A stretch of 64,000 bases of DNA from CAWELS01 sp964468205 (lineage in GTDB: Bacteria > Acidobacteriota > Terriglobia > Bryobacterales > Bryobacteraceae): NCBI GenBank assembly GCA_964468205.1, contig CAYXVG010000010.1, positions 1 through 64,000 on the forward strand, read 5' to 3'. Shown piece after piece: positions 1-8,717 of the stretch; the stretch's first letter is position 1, and every line of letters begins with the position of its first letter. The notes beneath the pieces are model-generated. The model saw only the letters and a program-made list of their open reading frames with translations. It did no database searches and was not told where the DNA came from. The position numbers were made by a program, and so were the translations under genes.

Positions 1-2
1 AG

Positions 3-470
3 GGGCGAGACGTCCCGCGCATCTCAGCCGCCGAAGCGATGGCCATCGCCGAGCGTGAGATCCCCGACGCCATGACGACGATGCTCGGCGTGCCGACGCA
101 GCCGGCGGACGCGTATTACGTCCGCCGGAAACGCGAGACCGACCGCCTGCACCTCGGCTCTAACTTCCTCTACCTCGACCCTTACAACGGCAAGGTCTTG
201 TCGAAGGAGGTGGATGGGGAGAACCAGCCGCTCGCGCGCACCGTGCTGCGCTGGTTCGGCTACATCCATTTCGGCACTTTCGGCGGCGTCGCGACCCAGG
301 TCTTGTGGGTGTTTCTGGGCTTGACGCCTGGGGCGCTGTTCTGCACAGGTTTCTTGATGTACTGGAACCGCGTGCTGAGCAGGCGGTGGCGCCGGCTGGG
401 CCGTCGCGCTCGGGCTCGGCGCCCGTCCCTCGACCCCAGCGTAATCTCCGAAGCAAGGTGGCGCCAGTAA
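3..470 (+). CDS. PepSY-associated transmembrane protein, C-terminal fragment (5' end outside window)
   Basis: The frame is open to the left edge, so only the C-terminal 155 residues are present. They contain a PepSY-like stretch (EREIPDAMTTMLGVPTQP and the LYLDPYNGKVL strand pair) followed by one clear membrane helix, GGVATQVLWVFLGLTPGALF, and a FLMYWNRVL end. This arrangement is typical of PepSY-associated TM proteins, which are often found beside siderophore receptors. An internal ATG at 39 is not a start because the homologous part begins before it. The last ~30 residues are Arg-rich and do not look like the family, so the true 3' end may have been replaced when the recombinase remnant that follows arrived. 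Its function in iron uptake is only inferred from the family. Confidence 0.72.
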   Translation, partial: GRDVPRISAAEAMAIAEREIPDAMTTMLGVPTQPADAYYVRRKRETDRLHLGSNFLYLDPYNGKVLSKEVDGENQPLARTVLRWFGYIHFGTFGGVATQVLWVFLGLTPGALFCTGFLMYWNRVLSRRWRRLGRRARARRPSLDPSVISEARWRQ

Positions 471-477
471 AGCCCTC

Positions 478-1025
478 CGGCCTGCTCCCATCGCGAACGC
501 TGGCTCACCGTTCTGGGTTACCACATGGGCTGGCGCCTTGGGCGACTGCTCGAATTGACCTGGGAGCAGGTGAACTTCGAAGACGGCGTGATCTACGCGC
601 CGGATCATCAGCGGGAAGGTAAGCAAGGTGGGAACTGTCTCCATCTCCGGTGACATGCAGGAGGCGCTGCTTGAGACTTGGCGGAGCGCCGGCGGACTCA
701 GAGCTGCAACAGTTGTCCATCGACCCGACGGCGCTCCCGTTGTGGACATTCGCAAGGCTTGGGCTCGGGCGACGCGGACCGCCGACTGCGGAGGTCTACG
801 CTTCCACGACCTACGAGCCTGTGCTGTATCCAATCTGATCGACGTCGGAGTCACCCAACTGAACGCCATGAAGGTCAGCGGCCATCAGCCCGACTGCATG
901 ATTTGCCGCTATCGAATCGTCAGTCCGAAGCAACTTCGGAGCATTGGGGAGAGAGTCGAGGCGTACCTCGGAGGGAAGCATTCGGAGGATCATCCAAATG
1001 CAGTGACCGCCACGGTGGAGCTAGG
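478..1025 (+). pseudogene. Tyrosine recombinase (phage-type integrase) remnant, frameshifted and lacking its N-terminus
   Basis: Two adjacent frames together spell a tyrosine-recombinase catalytic domain. The first (to about 625) carries the Arg-box region GWRLGRLLELTWEQV and the beta-strand NFEDGVIYAPDHQREGK. The second (from about 625) carries the HxxR box FHDLR, the G-H motif VSGHQ and the CRYRIVS segment with the likely nucleophile Tyr. The two parts are in different frames and meet near 622-630, so one frameshift is needed. The SAM-like N-terminal core-binding domain is absent and the 3' end runs into the tRNA gene. It is not expected to be functional. Its position beside a tRNA 3' end is the classic integration site of such enzymes. 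Confidence 0.8.
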
Positions 1026-1102
<77 letters not shown>

Positions 1103-1107
1103 AATCC

Positions 1108-1137
1108 ATATTAACAACTAACTTGCGCCGTAGTCAA
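1108..1137 (-). promoter_or_regulatory. Promoter of the initiator tRNA
   Basis: On the minus strand TTGACT (1132-1137) and TAATAT (1108-1113) are separated by 18 nt. The -10 box ends only five bases before the mature tRNA 5' end at 1102, so transcription would start at or within a base or two of the mature end. Confidence 0.5.
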
Positions 1138-1262
1138 TCAACTTCGGCTCCGCTTAGTGCCTCGACCGCCCCATCCTGTTGATCGTCGTGGACTAGAGGA
1201 ATTCGCTGAGATGCAATTGGCGCCCATTCAGGTCTCGATATCCGGCGTTCGCTGCGGCCCGA

Positions 1263-1292
1263 TTGCCCGCAAGTGGCGTCGTCTGGTAATAT
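1263..1292 (+). promoter_or_regulatory. Candidate promoter of the radical SAM gene
   Basis: TTGCCC (1263-1268) and TAATAT (1287-1292) are 18 nt apart, about 70 nt upstream of the chosen start at 1365. The hexamers match the sigma-70 consensus only partly. Confidence 0.35.
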
Positions 1293-1364
1293 CACGGTCT
1301 GCAGGCAGCGGGGGTGCATGGCTGGTGTGCCCATGAGCCGTGCCCGTTCGGAAAGCACTCGATC

Positions 1365-2393
1365 ATGCGGAAAGTTCCATTCAATGAGTCGGTTAAGATT
1401 ATCGCCAACGGCACTCTGAACTGGATTAGGGAGCGCCCAATCGTGGTCTCCTTCGAGGTGACGGACGCCTGCACGTGCTATTGCCGGCATTGCGATCACG
1501 GCGGTCCGAAGGACGAGCCGAACCTCATGCGGCCGGAAGACTACAAGCGCTATCTCAAGGTGTTGCAACCGTGTGTTGTTCAGATTTCCGGCGGGGAGCC
1601 GCTGCTGCGGGACGATCTGGTGGAGATTGTTCGCAACATTAAGAAAAAGGGTGGTTTACCCTATACCATCCTGGTTTCAAGCTGGTCACTGATGACAGTG
1701 GAGAAGTACCAGGAACTCTACGAAGCGGGCGTTGACCAGTTTTCTGTCAGCATGGACTTCCCGGATTGCCGCCACGATGATTTCCGCGGGCTTGACGGTC
1801 TATACGAGCGCCTTGAACAAGTGGTGCCCGCCGCCGCCAAGCTGGGCTACGACAACATCGTGCTGAATTCCTGCATCACCAGCGTTAACGTCTCGGAAAT
1901 CAACAACATGGCAGACAAGGCGAGGGAGTGGGGCGTCAATATCTGCTATTCGGCGTACTCCGCCCGGAGGGTGGGCAATCAGGATCTGTTCCTGAACACG
2001 CCGGACCAGCTCAAGTTGCTCAATGAAGGTTTCGACAAGGTCGAGGCCCGCCGTGACGGGACGAATTGGGTGGTGAACTCGACCTCCACTCTCAACGGCA
2101 CACGCCAGTATTTCGAGAATGGCGGAATGCCCGGATGCTCGGCCGGCCGCCGGTTCCTCGTGGTTACCTGTCGCGGCGAGTTGCAGCCCTGTTCGATGCA
2201 CTTTGTCCGCTACGGCTTGCATGAGCAGAAGCGAATGATCCAAGAGTTCACCAATCACAACACCTGTGATGAGTGCTACGTATCGATCCGCTCCTACCTG
2301 GACAAGAACTTCGGTCAACTTCTGAAGGAGAATGTCGGTGAGTACTTCTCGTTCCGGAAAGACCGCGAGGAAGCAGTTAAAATCCACTCATAA
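1365..2393 (+). CDS. Radical SAM protein with SPASM-like C-terminal cysteines
   Basis: The 342-residue protein has the radical SAM cluster motif CTCYCRHC (CxxxCxxC) near residue 35, followed by the SISGGEPLL-like glycine motif (QISGGEPLLRDDL) that binds SAM. The C-terminal part has further cysteines (PGCSAGRR, VTCRGELQPC, NTCDEC) in the pattern of a SPASM or twitch domain that would hold auxiliary iron-sulfur clusters. Such proteins modify peptides, lipids or cofactors, but the substrate cannot be told from sequence. The ATG at 1365 is preferred over an upstream ATG at 1314 because GGAAAG lies about 9 nt before it and the domain begins right after. No peptide precursor gene is visible alongside. 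Confidence 0.85.
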   Translation: MRKVPFNESVKIIANGTLNWIRERPIVVSFEVTDACTCYCRHCDHGGPKDEPNLMRPEDYKRYLKVLQPCVVQISGGEPLLRDDLVEIVRNIKKKGGLPYTILVSSWSLMTVEKYQELYEAGVDQFSVSMDFPDCRHDDFRGLDGLYERLEQVVPAAAKLGYDNIVLNSCITSVNVSEINNMADKAREWGVNICYSAYSARRVGNQDLFLNTPDQLKLLNEGFDKVEARRDGTNWVVNSTSTLNGTRQYFENGGMPGCSAGRRFLVVTCRGELQPCSMHFVRYGLHEQKRMIQEFTNHNTCDECYVSIRSYLDKNFGQLLKENVGEYFSFRKDREEAVKIHS

Positions 2394-2537
2394 TCCAACC
2401 TGTCTGATATCTCGATTCTCCAACGTTCCGCTCCGCCGCACTCATGATCTGCCGGGGGGTGGCGCGTTTGACAGAGCAGCGGCACAAACGCTAAAAAGAG
2501 GGCGAGGAATCAGGTTCCGCGTTTCCGGGAGGGTACG

Positions 2538-3359
2538 ATGCGAAAAGAGAGACATCGGCGAGTCCCGGTGATCGCCTTTTTGCTTGCCATTTCCTTCCTG
2601 CCGGCGGCGCCCGCCGAGCCTTCGTTCCTCGCCTGGACGGACGAGCAGAAAGAGCATTTCCTCCGCAACGCCGAAGTGATTGACTCCGAGAGGCTCAACA
2701 TCGGCATAACCGGATCGTCGCGGCTTACCCTCAAACTGGACGGCGTGGAGCACGCGGCTCATTTCCAATCGGTCAATGAGCGGGCGTTGACGAAAGAAAC
2801 CGCCATGGGCCTGGAGCTTCACTTCGCCGACAGCTACAAATTCAACATCGCGGCTTACCGGTTGGACCGCCTCTTGGAGCTGGAAATGATTCCAGTTTCG
2901 ATCGAACGCCGCTACGAAGGGAAGACCGGCGCTTTTACGTGGTGGGTGGACGATGTCCTGATGATGGAGAAGGAACGGTATCTCAACGACATCGAGCCGC
3001 CGGACCAGCGACGCTGGAATGAGCAGATTTACCGCGTGCGCGTGTTCAACGAGCTGGTCTACAACATGGATCCGAATCTCGGCAACATCCTGATTACAAA
3101 GGATTGGGAGGTTTGGATGATTGATTTCACCCGCGCGTTCCGTCCCTTTAAGCGGATTCGTGAGGAGAAGAATCTCGAAAAGATCGACCGGCGGCTGCTC
3201 GCGGCGCTTGAGGGTATCGAGGAGGGCGAAGTGCGAAGCGCTCTGGATGGTCTGCTTACCGGGATAGAGCTTGATGGGCTCCTCGCCCGGCGGGACCTGA
3301 TCGTGGAGTTTTTCAAATCGCGCGCGGAGGAGGAGGGCGGGACAGCGGTTTACTACTAG
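2538..3359 (+). CDS. Exported protein with a PI3/4-kinase/HipA/Fam20-like phosphotransferase core
   Basis: This 273-residue protein starts with a signal peptide (basic start, VIAFLLAISFLPAAPAEP). The second half holds a segment that looks like the catalytic part of atypical kinases: VFNELVYNMDPNLGNILI gives a D-x-x-x-G-N core (D178, N183), and WMIDFTRAF gives the downstream metal-binding Asp (D196). A possible nucleotide-binding beta-sheet with a lysine (GSSRLTLKLDG) lies before it. A GGAGG ribosome site precedes the ATG by 5 nt. If the fold assignment holds, this is a kinase-like enzyme acting outside the cytoplasm. Its 3' end overlaps the convergent NIPSNAP gene by 4 nt. The match is by motif only, so an inactive or unrelated fold remains possible. 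Confidence 0.55.
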   Translation: MRKERHRRVPVIAFLLAISFLPAAPAEPSFLAWTDEQKEHFLRNAEVIDSERLNIGITGSSRLTLKLDGVEHAAHFQSVNERALTKETAMGLELHFADSYKFNIAAYRLDRLLELEMIPVSIERRYEGKTGAFTWWVDDVLMMEKERYLNDIEPPDQRRWNEQIYRVRVFNELVYNMDPNLGNILITKDWEVWMIDFTRAFRPFKRIREEKNLEKIDRRLLAALEGIEEGEVRSALDGLLTGIELDGLLARRDLIVEFFKSRAEEEGGTAVYY

Positions 3360-4066
3360 AGAACTGGCGAGTAATCAGCGGCCCTGAACAGGTTGATGCT
3401 GATGTTTGAAACGATCTGACCGGACTCCTTAAGGGAATCCTCCTTGACCTGTTTCCACTCCGGATCGGCGGAAAAAGCAGCCCATTTCTCTTCCCGCTCG
3501 GCGAGATTGGCGAACGGCGTCAGGTACACCAGGCATGGCTTGTCCGGGCCAAACTCGGTATCGGTGTAAAGAAGCGGCCGGATACCGAGACGGTGGAAGA
3601 TGCCGGTCTCCGGCCCCGCGAAGCGTTGATGCAGTTCGTGGAGCAGCTTGTGGCTGGGGGAGTGGTAGGTGCGGAGTTCAAATAAGCGGGGAGCGCCGGG
3701 CGGGTTCGCGTCCGCGCCGATGGTTGGCGAATAGGCCGCCGCCCGCAGGAGGCTGGTGGTGTAGCTTTCGACGGGGGCATGGTGATCGTCTTCCCAGACA
3801 TAGAAACCCTTCCCGAACTCCCTGTCGGCTCCGAGCTTCTCGCGAAGCCGTCCGTACTCCTCGTAGGACTCCATGCCGCAGAACATTGCCACCTGTGGCA
3901 TATGCTCGGAGATCACCGCCTGAAGGAAGATCTTGAGGCCGGAGCAGTGACGTTCAAGCGCGGGAAGAAACGCCTCCTTGCAGAACCGGTGAATGCGGTC
4001 CAGTTGATTCCCATTCTTGAGATAGAAGCGGTTGAAAAGATAGTAGCGGACTGTGTTTTCCGTCAA
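3356..4066 (-). CDS. NIPSNAP family protein, two tandem domains
   Basis: This 236-residue protein has two ferredoxin-like NIPSNAP units. The first begins YYLFNRFYLKNGNQL, and the second begins at RLFELRTYHSPSHKLLHELH and ends with the typical WAAFSADPEWKQVKEDSL motif. Such proteins are common in Acidobacteriota and Planctomycetota, and their role is unclear. There is no signal peptide. The start is a TTG at 4066, supported by a strong AGGAGG site 8 nt upstream and by the absence of a usable ATG. It is divergent from the phosphoesterase gene, with about 60 nt between the starts. Confidence 0.85.
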   Translation of the reverse strand: MTENTVRYYLFNRFYLKNGNQLDRIHRFCKEAFLPALERHCSGLKIFLQAVISEHMPQVAMFCGMESYEEYGRLREKLGADREFGKGFYVWEDDHHAPVESYTTSLLRAAAYSPTIGADANPPGAPRLFELRTYHSPSHKLLHELHQRFAGPETGIFHRLGIRPLLYTDTEFGPDKPCLVYLTPFANLAEREEKWAAFSADPEWKQVKEDSLKESGQIVSNISINLFRAADYSPVL

Positions 4067-4127
4067 GGCGGTTCCTCCTGTTCAGGCCCGGCTAACTCAC
4101 AGCGGGCTAAAATACAAGAATACCCTG

Positions 4128-6749
4128 ATGCGTGTCTTCCTAAGCGTCCTTCTCGCTCTCCCACTGTGGGCTTCGGAATACGAAGCTCCCGCGCGCGACC
4201 GCGTCGCGGTCCCGCGGCCAGGAGCGACCTCGGTCCTGCCCGGAGGCCGGGAGATTGAGGCGCACGGACGCCAATTCGCCACCGGCCCGAGCCCGTTCGG
4301 CATCGCGATCAACCGCCGCGGAAGGCGGATCGTGACCGCAGATGGCGGCCCTCAAAGCTACTCCCTGACGGTGCTCGAAAGGGACGGGCGTGGGCGGATT
4401 CAGGCACGCCGGATCGTGGCGCCCGAAGAGGGCTCGGAGGCGGGGAAGAAGGAGACCTGGCGGAGCGTGTTCATGGGTGTCGCGTTCGCGGGCGAAGACG
4501 AGGTCTTTCTCTCGGAGGGAGAAAGCGGACGTGTGCGGCGGACAAAGATAGATGGTGATGGCAGGTCCGAGGCACTATACGAACTGAATTCCCGCGACGT
4601 TGGCGACAGCTATACGGGAGACCTCGCATATGACGAGGAGCGCCGGCTTCTCTACGTCGTCGACCAGGCCAACTTCCGGATTGTGGTCTTCGACGAACGC
4701 AAGCACCAGCGGATCGCTTCGCTTCCGGTAGGCCGCATCCCATTCGCGGTCGCGCTCTCTCCGAACCGGAAGCGCCTTTACGTGACGCATGTGGGAATGT
4801 TCGAATATACTGCGATTCCAAATGCCGACTCTTCAAGAGCCATCGAGACCGGTCTGCGTTTCCCAGCTTTCGGGTTCCCGAGCGAGGAGGCTCGCAATGG
4901 GGCACGGCGGGAGCCGATGGCGGGGGCCGTCGACGTCCCGGGCCTTGGAGACTTGAATGTCCCGGAAAGCAACTCAGTGTGGGCGATCGACGTGGACGAT
5001 CCGGCCCAACCGAGGGTCCTTGCCAAGATTCGGACGGGCAAGCCGGCCGGCGGCGAGGTTGCGGGAGGCAGTTCGCCTTCAGCCGTGTTGGCCACCGCGG
5101 AACGAGTCTATGTCGCCAACTCGCACAACGATTCGATAACCGTCATTGATGCTGCGGCCCTGAAACCTCTTGGTGAAATCGAGCTGCGCATTCCGGGGCT
5201 GAGCTCTCTTCGTGGCGTGTTACCCGCCGGGATGGACTATCACCCTTCCACAGGGTGGCTGTTTGTCGCCGAGGCCGGCATTAACGCCGTGGCTGTTGTG
5301 GATACCCGCCGCAGCCAGGTAATTGGGCACATTCCAGCCGCGTGGTATCCGGTAGCGGTGAGGGTCCATGAGGATGACGTCTATGTCGTGAACGCCCTTG
5401 GACACGGGACCGGCGCCACAGCGAACAAGATGATCGCGATCCGGGAGAGGATAGGCCGCGAGCCTGGCGGCGCGCTGACCGTCTTCCCGGTCCCCGCGGT
5501 TCGCGAACTCACGCAGCTCACGAACCGCGTCATGGCAACAAACGGCTTCGTTCCCCTCCGCGATGCGGAGCCTGCGAACTATCCCGACAAGATCCGGCAT
5601 GTGGTTTTGATTGTCAAGGAGAGCCGCAGCTATGACGAAGTGCTTGGCGACATCGGGCAGGTTGGCACTCACCAGGCGGACGGCGCCCCCATGCTCGCCC
5701 GTTACGGACGTTTCGGCAGCGCAAGCGCCACAGGCGGCGGCTTCAGCGCCCGCTTCTCGCTAAAGAACGTCAATATCACGCCGAACCACCATGCCATTGC
5801 CGTGCGCTGGTCATTCAGCGACAACTTCTACTCGGATTCGGCAACCAGCATGGGCGGGCATCACTGGTTACAAGGTGTACCACCAAATCCCTGGACGCTG
5901 AGCTCCGCGATGGCCGCCTACGGCGGCCGCAAGGAGTTTCGTCTGCATTCGAGGGCCCCGGGCAGGAGGTCGTTTACGGGGAGGCGCACCTCGGTTCATC
6001 CGGAAGGAGTTCCGGAGCGGGGGACCCTTTGGCGCCACCTCGCGAGAAACGAAATCACCTTCCGCAACTTCGGAGAGGGTTTCGAACTCGCTGGCGCGGC
6101 CAGCGGAGCGGGCATGCAGCCGACGGGCGTCCGGTTGCTGACGAACGTCCCGATGCCCGAAGTTCTGTTCCGGAACACGTCCCAGGAGTACCCTGGGTAC
6201 AACACGGACATTCCCGACCAATACCGGGCCTCGCAGTTCATCGGCGAGATCCAGAATCGATACGTGAACACAGGCGAGGAACTGCCGCGGTTTCTCTACG
6301 TCCATCTCCCAAACGACGACACCGCGCCCGCCCGGCCCCAAGACGGCTACCGCTACGAGGCTTCCTTCGTGGCGGACAATGACTACGCTCTCGGCCGGAT
6401 CGTCGAGTTCCTGTCGGGCACACCCTACTGGCGCAATATGGTTGTTTTTGTCGTCGAAGACGAAGGTCAGGGAGGGGTGGATCACGTGCATGCGAACCGC
6501 GTGCCGTTCCTGGCCGCGGGCCCCTGGGTGCGGCAGGGATACGTGTCTCACCGCAACGTGAGTTTTCCGGGACTCCACAAAACAATCTACGGCCTGCTTG
6601 GTATTCCCCCGCTCCATCTCCTCGACGCCACGGCAACAGACCTTCGCGACATCTTCACCGAGAAGCCCGATTTCACGCCCTACGAAGTCCAAGAGATTCC
6701 AGAGGAGCTGTTTGTCCCGAGCCGCGCGAGACCAGCCCGGCGCCAGTAG
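4128..6749 (+). CDS. Secreted YncE-like beta-propeller / alkaline phosphatase-family (phosphoesterase) fusion
   Basis: The 873-residue protein begins with a signal peptide (MRVFLSVLLALPLWAS). Residues ~60-440 carry repeating propeller strands such as LLYVVDQANFRIVVFDE and RVYVANSHNDSITVIDA, typical of the 40-residue YVTN/YncE fold. Residues ~500-860 match the phosphoesterase family: HVVLIVKESRSYDEVLG near the start, MGGHHWLQGVPPNPW in the middle, and EDEGQGGVDHVHANRVPFL with the metal-binding Asp/His near the end. It is a known two-domain architecture, expected in the periplasm or outside the cell, with an unknown phosphate-ester substrate. The start at 4128 gives the signal peptide at the very N-terminus; an ATG at 4053 would overlap the divergent gene. 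Confidence 0.88.
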   Translation: MRVFLSVLLALPLWASEYEAPARDRVAVPRPGATSVLPGGREIEAHGRQFATGPSPFGIAINRRGRRIVTADGGPQSYSLTVLERDGRGRIQARRIVAPEEGSEAGKKETWRSVFMGVAFAGEDEVFLSEGESGRVRRTKIDGDGRSEALYELNSRDVGDSYTGDLAYDEERRLLYVVDQANFRIVVFDERKHQRIASLPVGRIPFAVALSPNRKRLYVTHVGMFEYTAIPNADSSRAIETGLRFPAFGFPSEEARNGARREPMAGAVDVPGLGDLNVPESNSVWAIDVDDPAQPRVLAKIRTGKPAGGEVAGGSSPSAVLATAERVYVANSHNDSITVIDAAALKPLGEIELRIPGLSSLRGVLPAGMDYHPSTGWLFVAEAGINAVAVVDTRRSQVIGHIPAAWYPVAVRVHEDDVYVVNALGHGTGATANKMIAIRERIGREPGGALTVFPVPAVRELTQLTNRVMATNGFVPLRDAEPANYPDKIRHVVLIVKESRSYDEVLGDIGQVGTHQADGAPMLARYGRFGSASATGGGFSARFSLKNVNITPNHHAIAVRWSFSDNFYSDSATSMGGHHWLQGVPPNPWTLSSAMAAYGGRKEFRLHSRAPGRRSFTGRRTSVHPEGVPERGTLWRHLARNEITFRNFGEGFELAGAASGAGMQPTGVRLLTNVPMPEVLFRNTSQEYPGYNTDIPDQYRASQFIGEIQNRYVNTGEELPRFLYVHLPNDDTAPARPQDGYRYEASFVADNDYALGRIVEFLSGTPYWRNMVVFVVEDEGQGGVDHVHANRVPFLAAGPWVRQGYVSHRNVSFPGLHKTIYGLLGIPPLHLLDATATDLRDIFTEKPDFTPYEVQEIPEELFVPSRARPARRQ

Positions 6750-6771
6750 CGGGTGTCCCACGACAGAGCCG

Positions 6772-8127
6772 CTACTTGCCGATGCAGAAGGTGGAGAAGA
6801 TGCGGTTGAGAATGTCGTCCGCGGTGGTGGCGCCGGTGATCGCGTCAATGGGCTGGAGAGCGGCGTAAAGGTCGAGCAGAATCATCTCGTGCGGAATCCC
6901 GTTGCGAACGGCCTCCTCGGCCCGGCGGACGGCTCCCAGACTCTCGCGCAGACACTGCTCGTGCCGAAGTGACGTGATGAATCCACCTTCCTGCTCGAGA
7001 CGGCCTTCCGGGGATATCTCGCTCAAGCAGCGGCGGCGCAGTTCCTCGATTCCGCCACCGGTGAGGGCCGAAACCGTGATGCAGTCCGCGGCACGGAGTT
7101 CGGCGGCACGGGGGAGGTCGGCTTTGTTGCCGACAATCAGGTGACGGCCTTGCTCCCGGGCCCGCGCGATCAGGTTCCGGTCGTCTCCAGTTTCCGGTTC
7201 GGACAGGTCGACCACAACCAGCGTAAGATCGGCGTCGGCCATTGCCTGATAGCTGCGCTCGATACCGAGGCTTTCGACAACATTCCGGCCCTGGCGGATG
7301 CCGGCGGTGTCGACGAACTTCACCGGGATGCCTTCAAGCGAAGCGACCTCGGACACCATGTCCCGGGTGGTGCCGGCGATCTCCGTTACGATGGCCCGGT
7401 TCTGCTCGAGCAGGCGGTTGAACAAGCTGCTCTTGCCCACATTGGGCCGGCCCACGATGGCAAGAGTGAATCCGCCGTGGACAAGCTTGCCATAGGAGTA
7501 GCTTTGCACCAGCGATTCGATTGCGGATGCGACGGCCTCGGCCCGATCGAGAATCTCCCCGCTCGAGGCGACGCTCACGTCGTCCTCGGCGAAGTCGATT
7601 CCCGCCTCAAGCAGCGCGATGAGCTCCAGCAGTTGATCCTTAGCCGGCTTCAGATGGCGGCTGATGGAACCGCCGGCCTGTTGGGCGGCGACTCGCGCCT
7701 GGTAAAGCGTGGTGGATTCAATCAAATCCCGGATCGCTTCGGCCTGCGGGAGATCGATGCGGCCATTGACGAAGGCGCGCAGCGTGAATTCGCCGGGCTC
7801 AGCGAGCCTCGCGCCGAGCCGGCAAGCTGATTCGACACAGTGGCGAAGGACCACAGGGGAGCCATGGCAGGAGATCTCGACCAAGTCTTCAGCGGTGTAG
7901 GATCGAGGCTTGGCGAACCAGGTCACGACAACTTCGTCGACCGTCCGGGAGTTATTGTCGAGCAGTTTGGCGAGTTTTGCAGTCCGAGGCGCCCAATTGC
8001 CGGAGTCCGGGAGGCGAACCAGCGTGGCGGCAATCTGTTTGGCCTGCTGCCCGGAGAGGCGCACCACACCGAGCCCGCCGCGTCCGGGCGGAGTGGAGAC
8101 GGCAACGATGGTGTCCTGAAGATTCAT
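6772..8127 (-). CDS. mnmE: tRNA uridine-5-carboxymethylaminomethyl modification GTPase MnmE
   Basis: At 451 residues this is full length. The N-terminal formyl-THF binding domain begins DTIVAVSTPPGRGGLGVVRL. The G domain has GRPNVGKSS (G1), DTAGIR (G3) and NKAD (G4), and the protein ends FCIGK, the C-terminal cysteine motif (CIGK) required for activity in MnmE. With MnmG it modifies the wobble uridine of certain tRNAs. It is the last gene of the rpmH-rnpA-yidD-yidC-jag-mnmE run, an order conserved across bacteria. It converges on the phosphoesterase gene with 22 nt between stops. Confidence 0.97.
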   Translation of the reverse strand: MNLQDTIVAVSTPPGRGGLGVVRLSGQQAKQIAATLVRLPDSGNWAPRTAKLAKLLDNNSRTVDEVVVTWFAKPRSYTAEDLVEISCHGSPVVLRHCVESACRLGARLAEPGEFTLRAFVNGRIDLPQAEAIRDLIESTTLYQARVAAQQAGGSISRHLKPAKDQLLELIALLEAGIDFAEDDVSVASSGEILDRAEAVASAIESLVQSYSYGKLVHGGFTLAIVGRPNVGKSSLFNRLLEQNRAIVTEIAGTTRDMVSEVASLEGIPVKFVDTAGIRQGRNVVESLGIERSYQAMADADLTLVVVDLSEPETGDDRNLIARAREQGRHLIVGNKADLPRAAELRAADCITVSALTGGGIEELRRRCLSEISPEGRLEQEGGFITSLRHEQCLRESLGAVRRAEEAVRNGIPHEMILLDLYAALQPIDAITGATTADDILNRIFSTFCIGK

Positions 8128-8162
8128 CGCCGGAGGAATCAGCCCTTCCCGTCAAACTGACT

Positions 8163-8711
8163 TTAGCGGCGCCGGTAGCGGGCAGGTCTCGGGGGCGGTT
8201 CGGGGAGCGACGCCATACCCTCGGGATAAATCACAACGCCGCGGTGTGGCCCTGCTCCGAGGCTTTCGCTGCGGACTTCCTTGAAATCCCGTAGGGCCAA
8301 GTGTAGAATGCGGCGCTCACGGCTGGTCATCGGGCCGAACCGGAACGGCTGCCCGGTAGCTCTGACCTTTTCGGCGGCGGTGGTGGCGCTCAAGCGGAGT
8401 TCCTCGATGCGAAGCATGCGGTAGTCATTCGCGTCAAAGGCGATCATTGCATGTTCGTTTGGCGCGACCCGCAGAGATTCGAGGGTGAGGTGCTCCAGGG
8501 CCAGCAGCAGCTCGGCCCGGTTTTCGAGGAGAAGATCCACATCCGGTCCCCGGAAGCTGACGAGTACCTCCGGATTCTCGAAATCGGGGAACCGCGTCTC
8601 TGGCTCGGAGATGGTTGGCTTCACCTCCAGATCCGCCAACTGGAGGATGGGGTCCAGGAACTGCTCGATTCGAGGGCCGATTTCATCAACCACAAACTTC
8701 TTCGTTTCCAC
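8163..8711 (-). CDS. khpB: Jag/KhpB-type RNA-binding protein (R3H domain)
   Basis: The 182-residue protein has a central KH-like stretch (VLVSFRGPDVDLLLENRAEL then LEHLTLESLRVAP) and a C-terminal R3H domain (PMTSRERRILHLALRDFKEV, with the R-x3-H pair). The product is smaller than the three-domain Jag of Firmicutes, lacking the Jag_N domain, which is usual outside that phylum. It follows yidC by 6 nt, the standard location. KhpB homologues bind many small RNAs and mRNAs; that role is inferred from the family. Confidence 0.88.
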   Translation of the reverse strand: METKKFVVDEIGPRIEQFLDPILQLADLEVKPTISEPETRFPDFENPEVLVSFRGPDVDLLLENRAELLLALEHLTLESLRVAPNEHAMIAFDANDYRMLRIEELRLSATTAAEKVRATGQPFRFGPMTSRERRILHLALRDFKEVRSESLGAGPHRGVVIYPEGMASLPEPPPRPARYRRR

Positions 8712-8717
8712 GAACTC

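Noticed and set aside
24..869. A 281-codon minus-strand frame
   Set aside because: It is antisense to the PepSY and integrase coding, has no family features, and its composition is that of a shadow frame.
1134..1568. A 144-codon minus-strand frame over the radical SAM start
   Set aside because: Antisense to the cluster-binding domain, with no recognisable features.
5868..6848. A 326-codon minus-strand frame
   Set aside because: It is antisense to the phosphoesterase gene, and to the end of mnmE, in GC-rich DNA where such frames are common.
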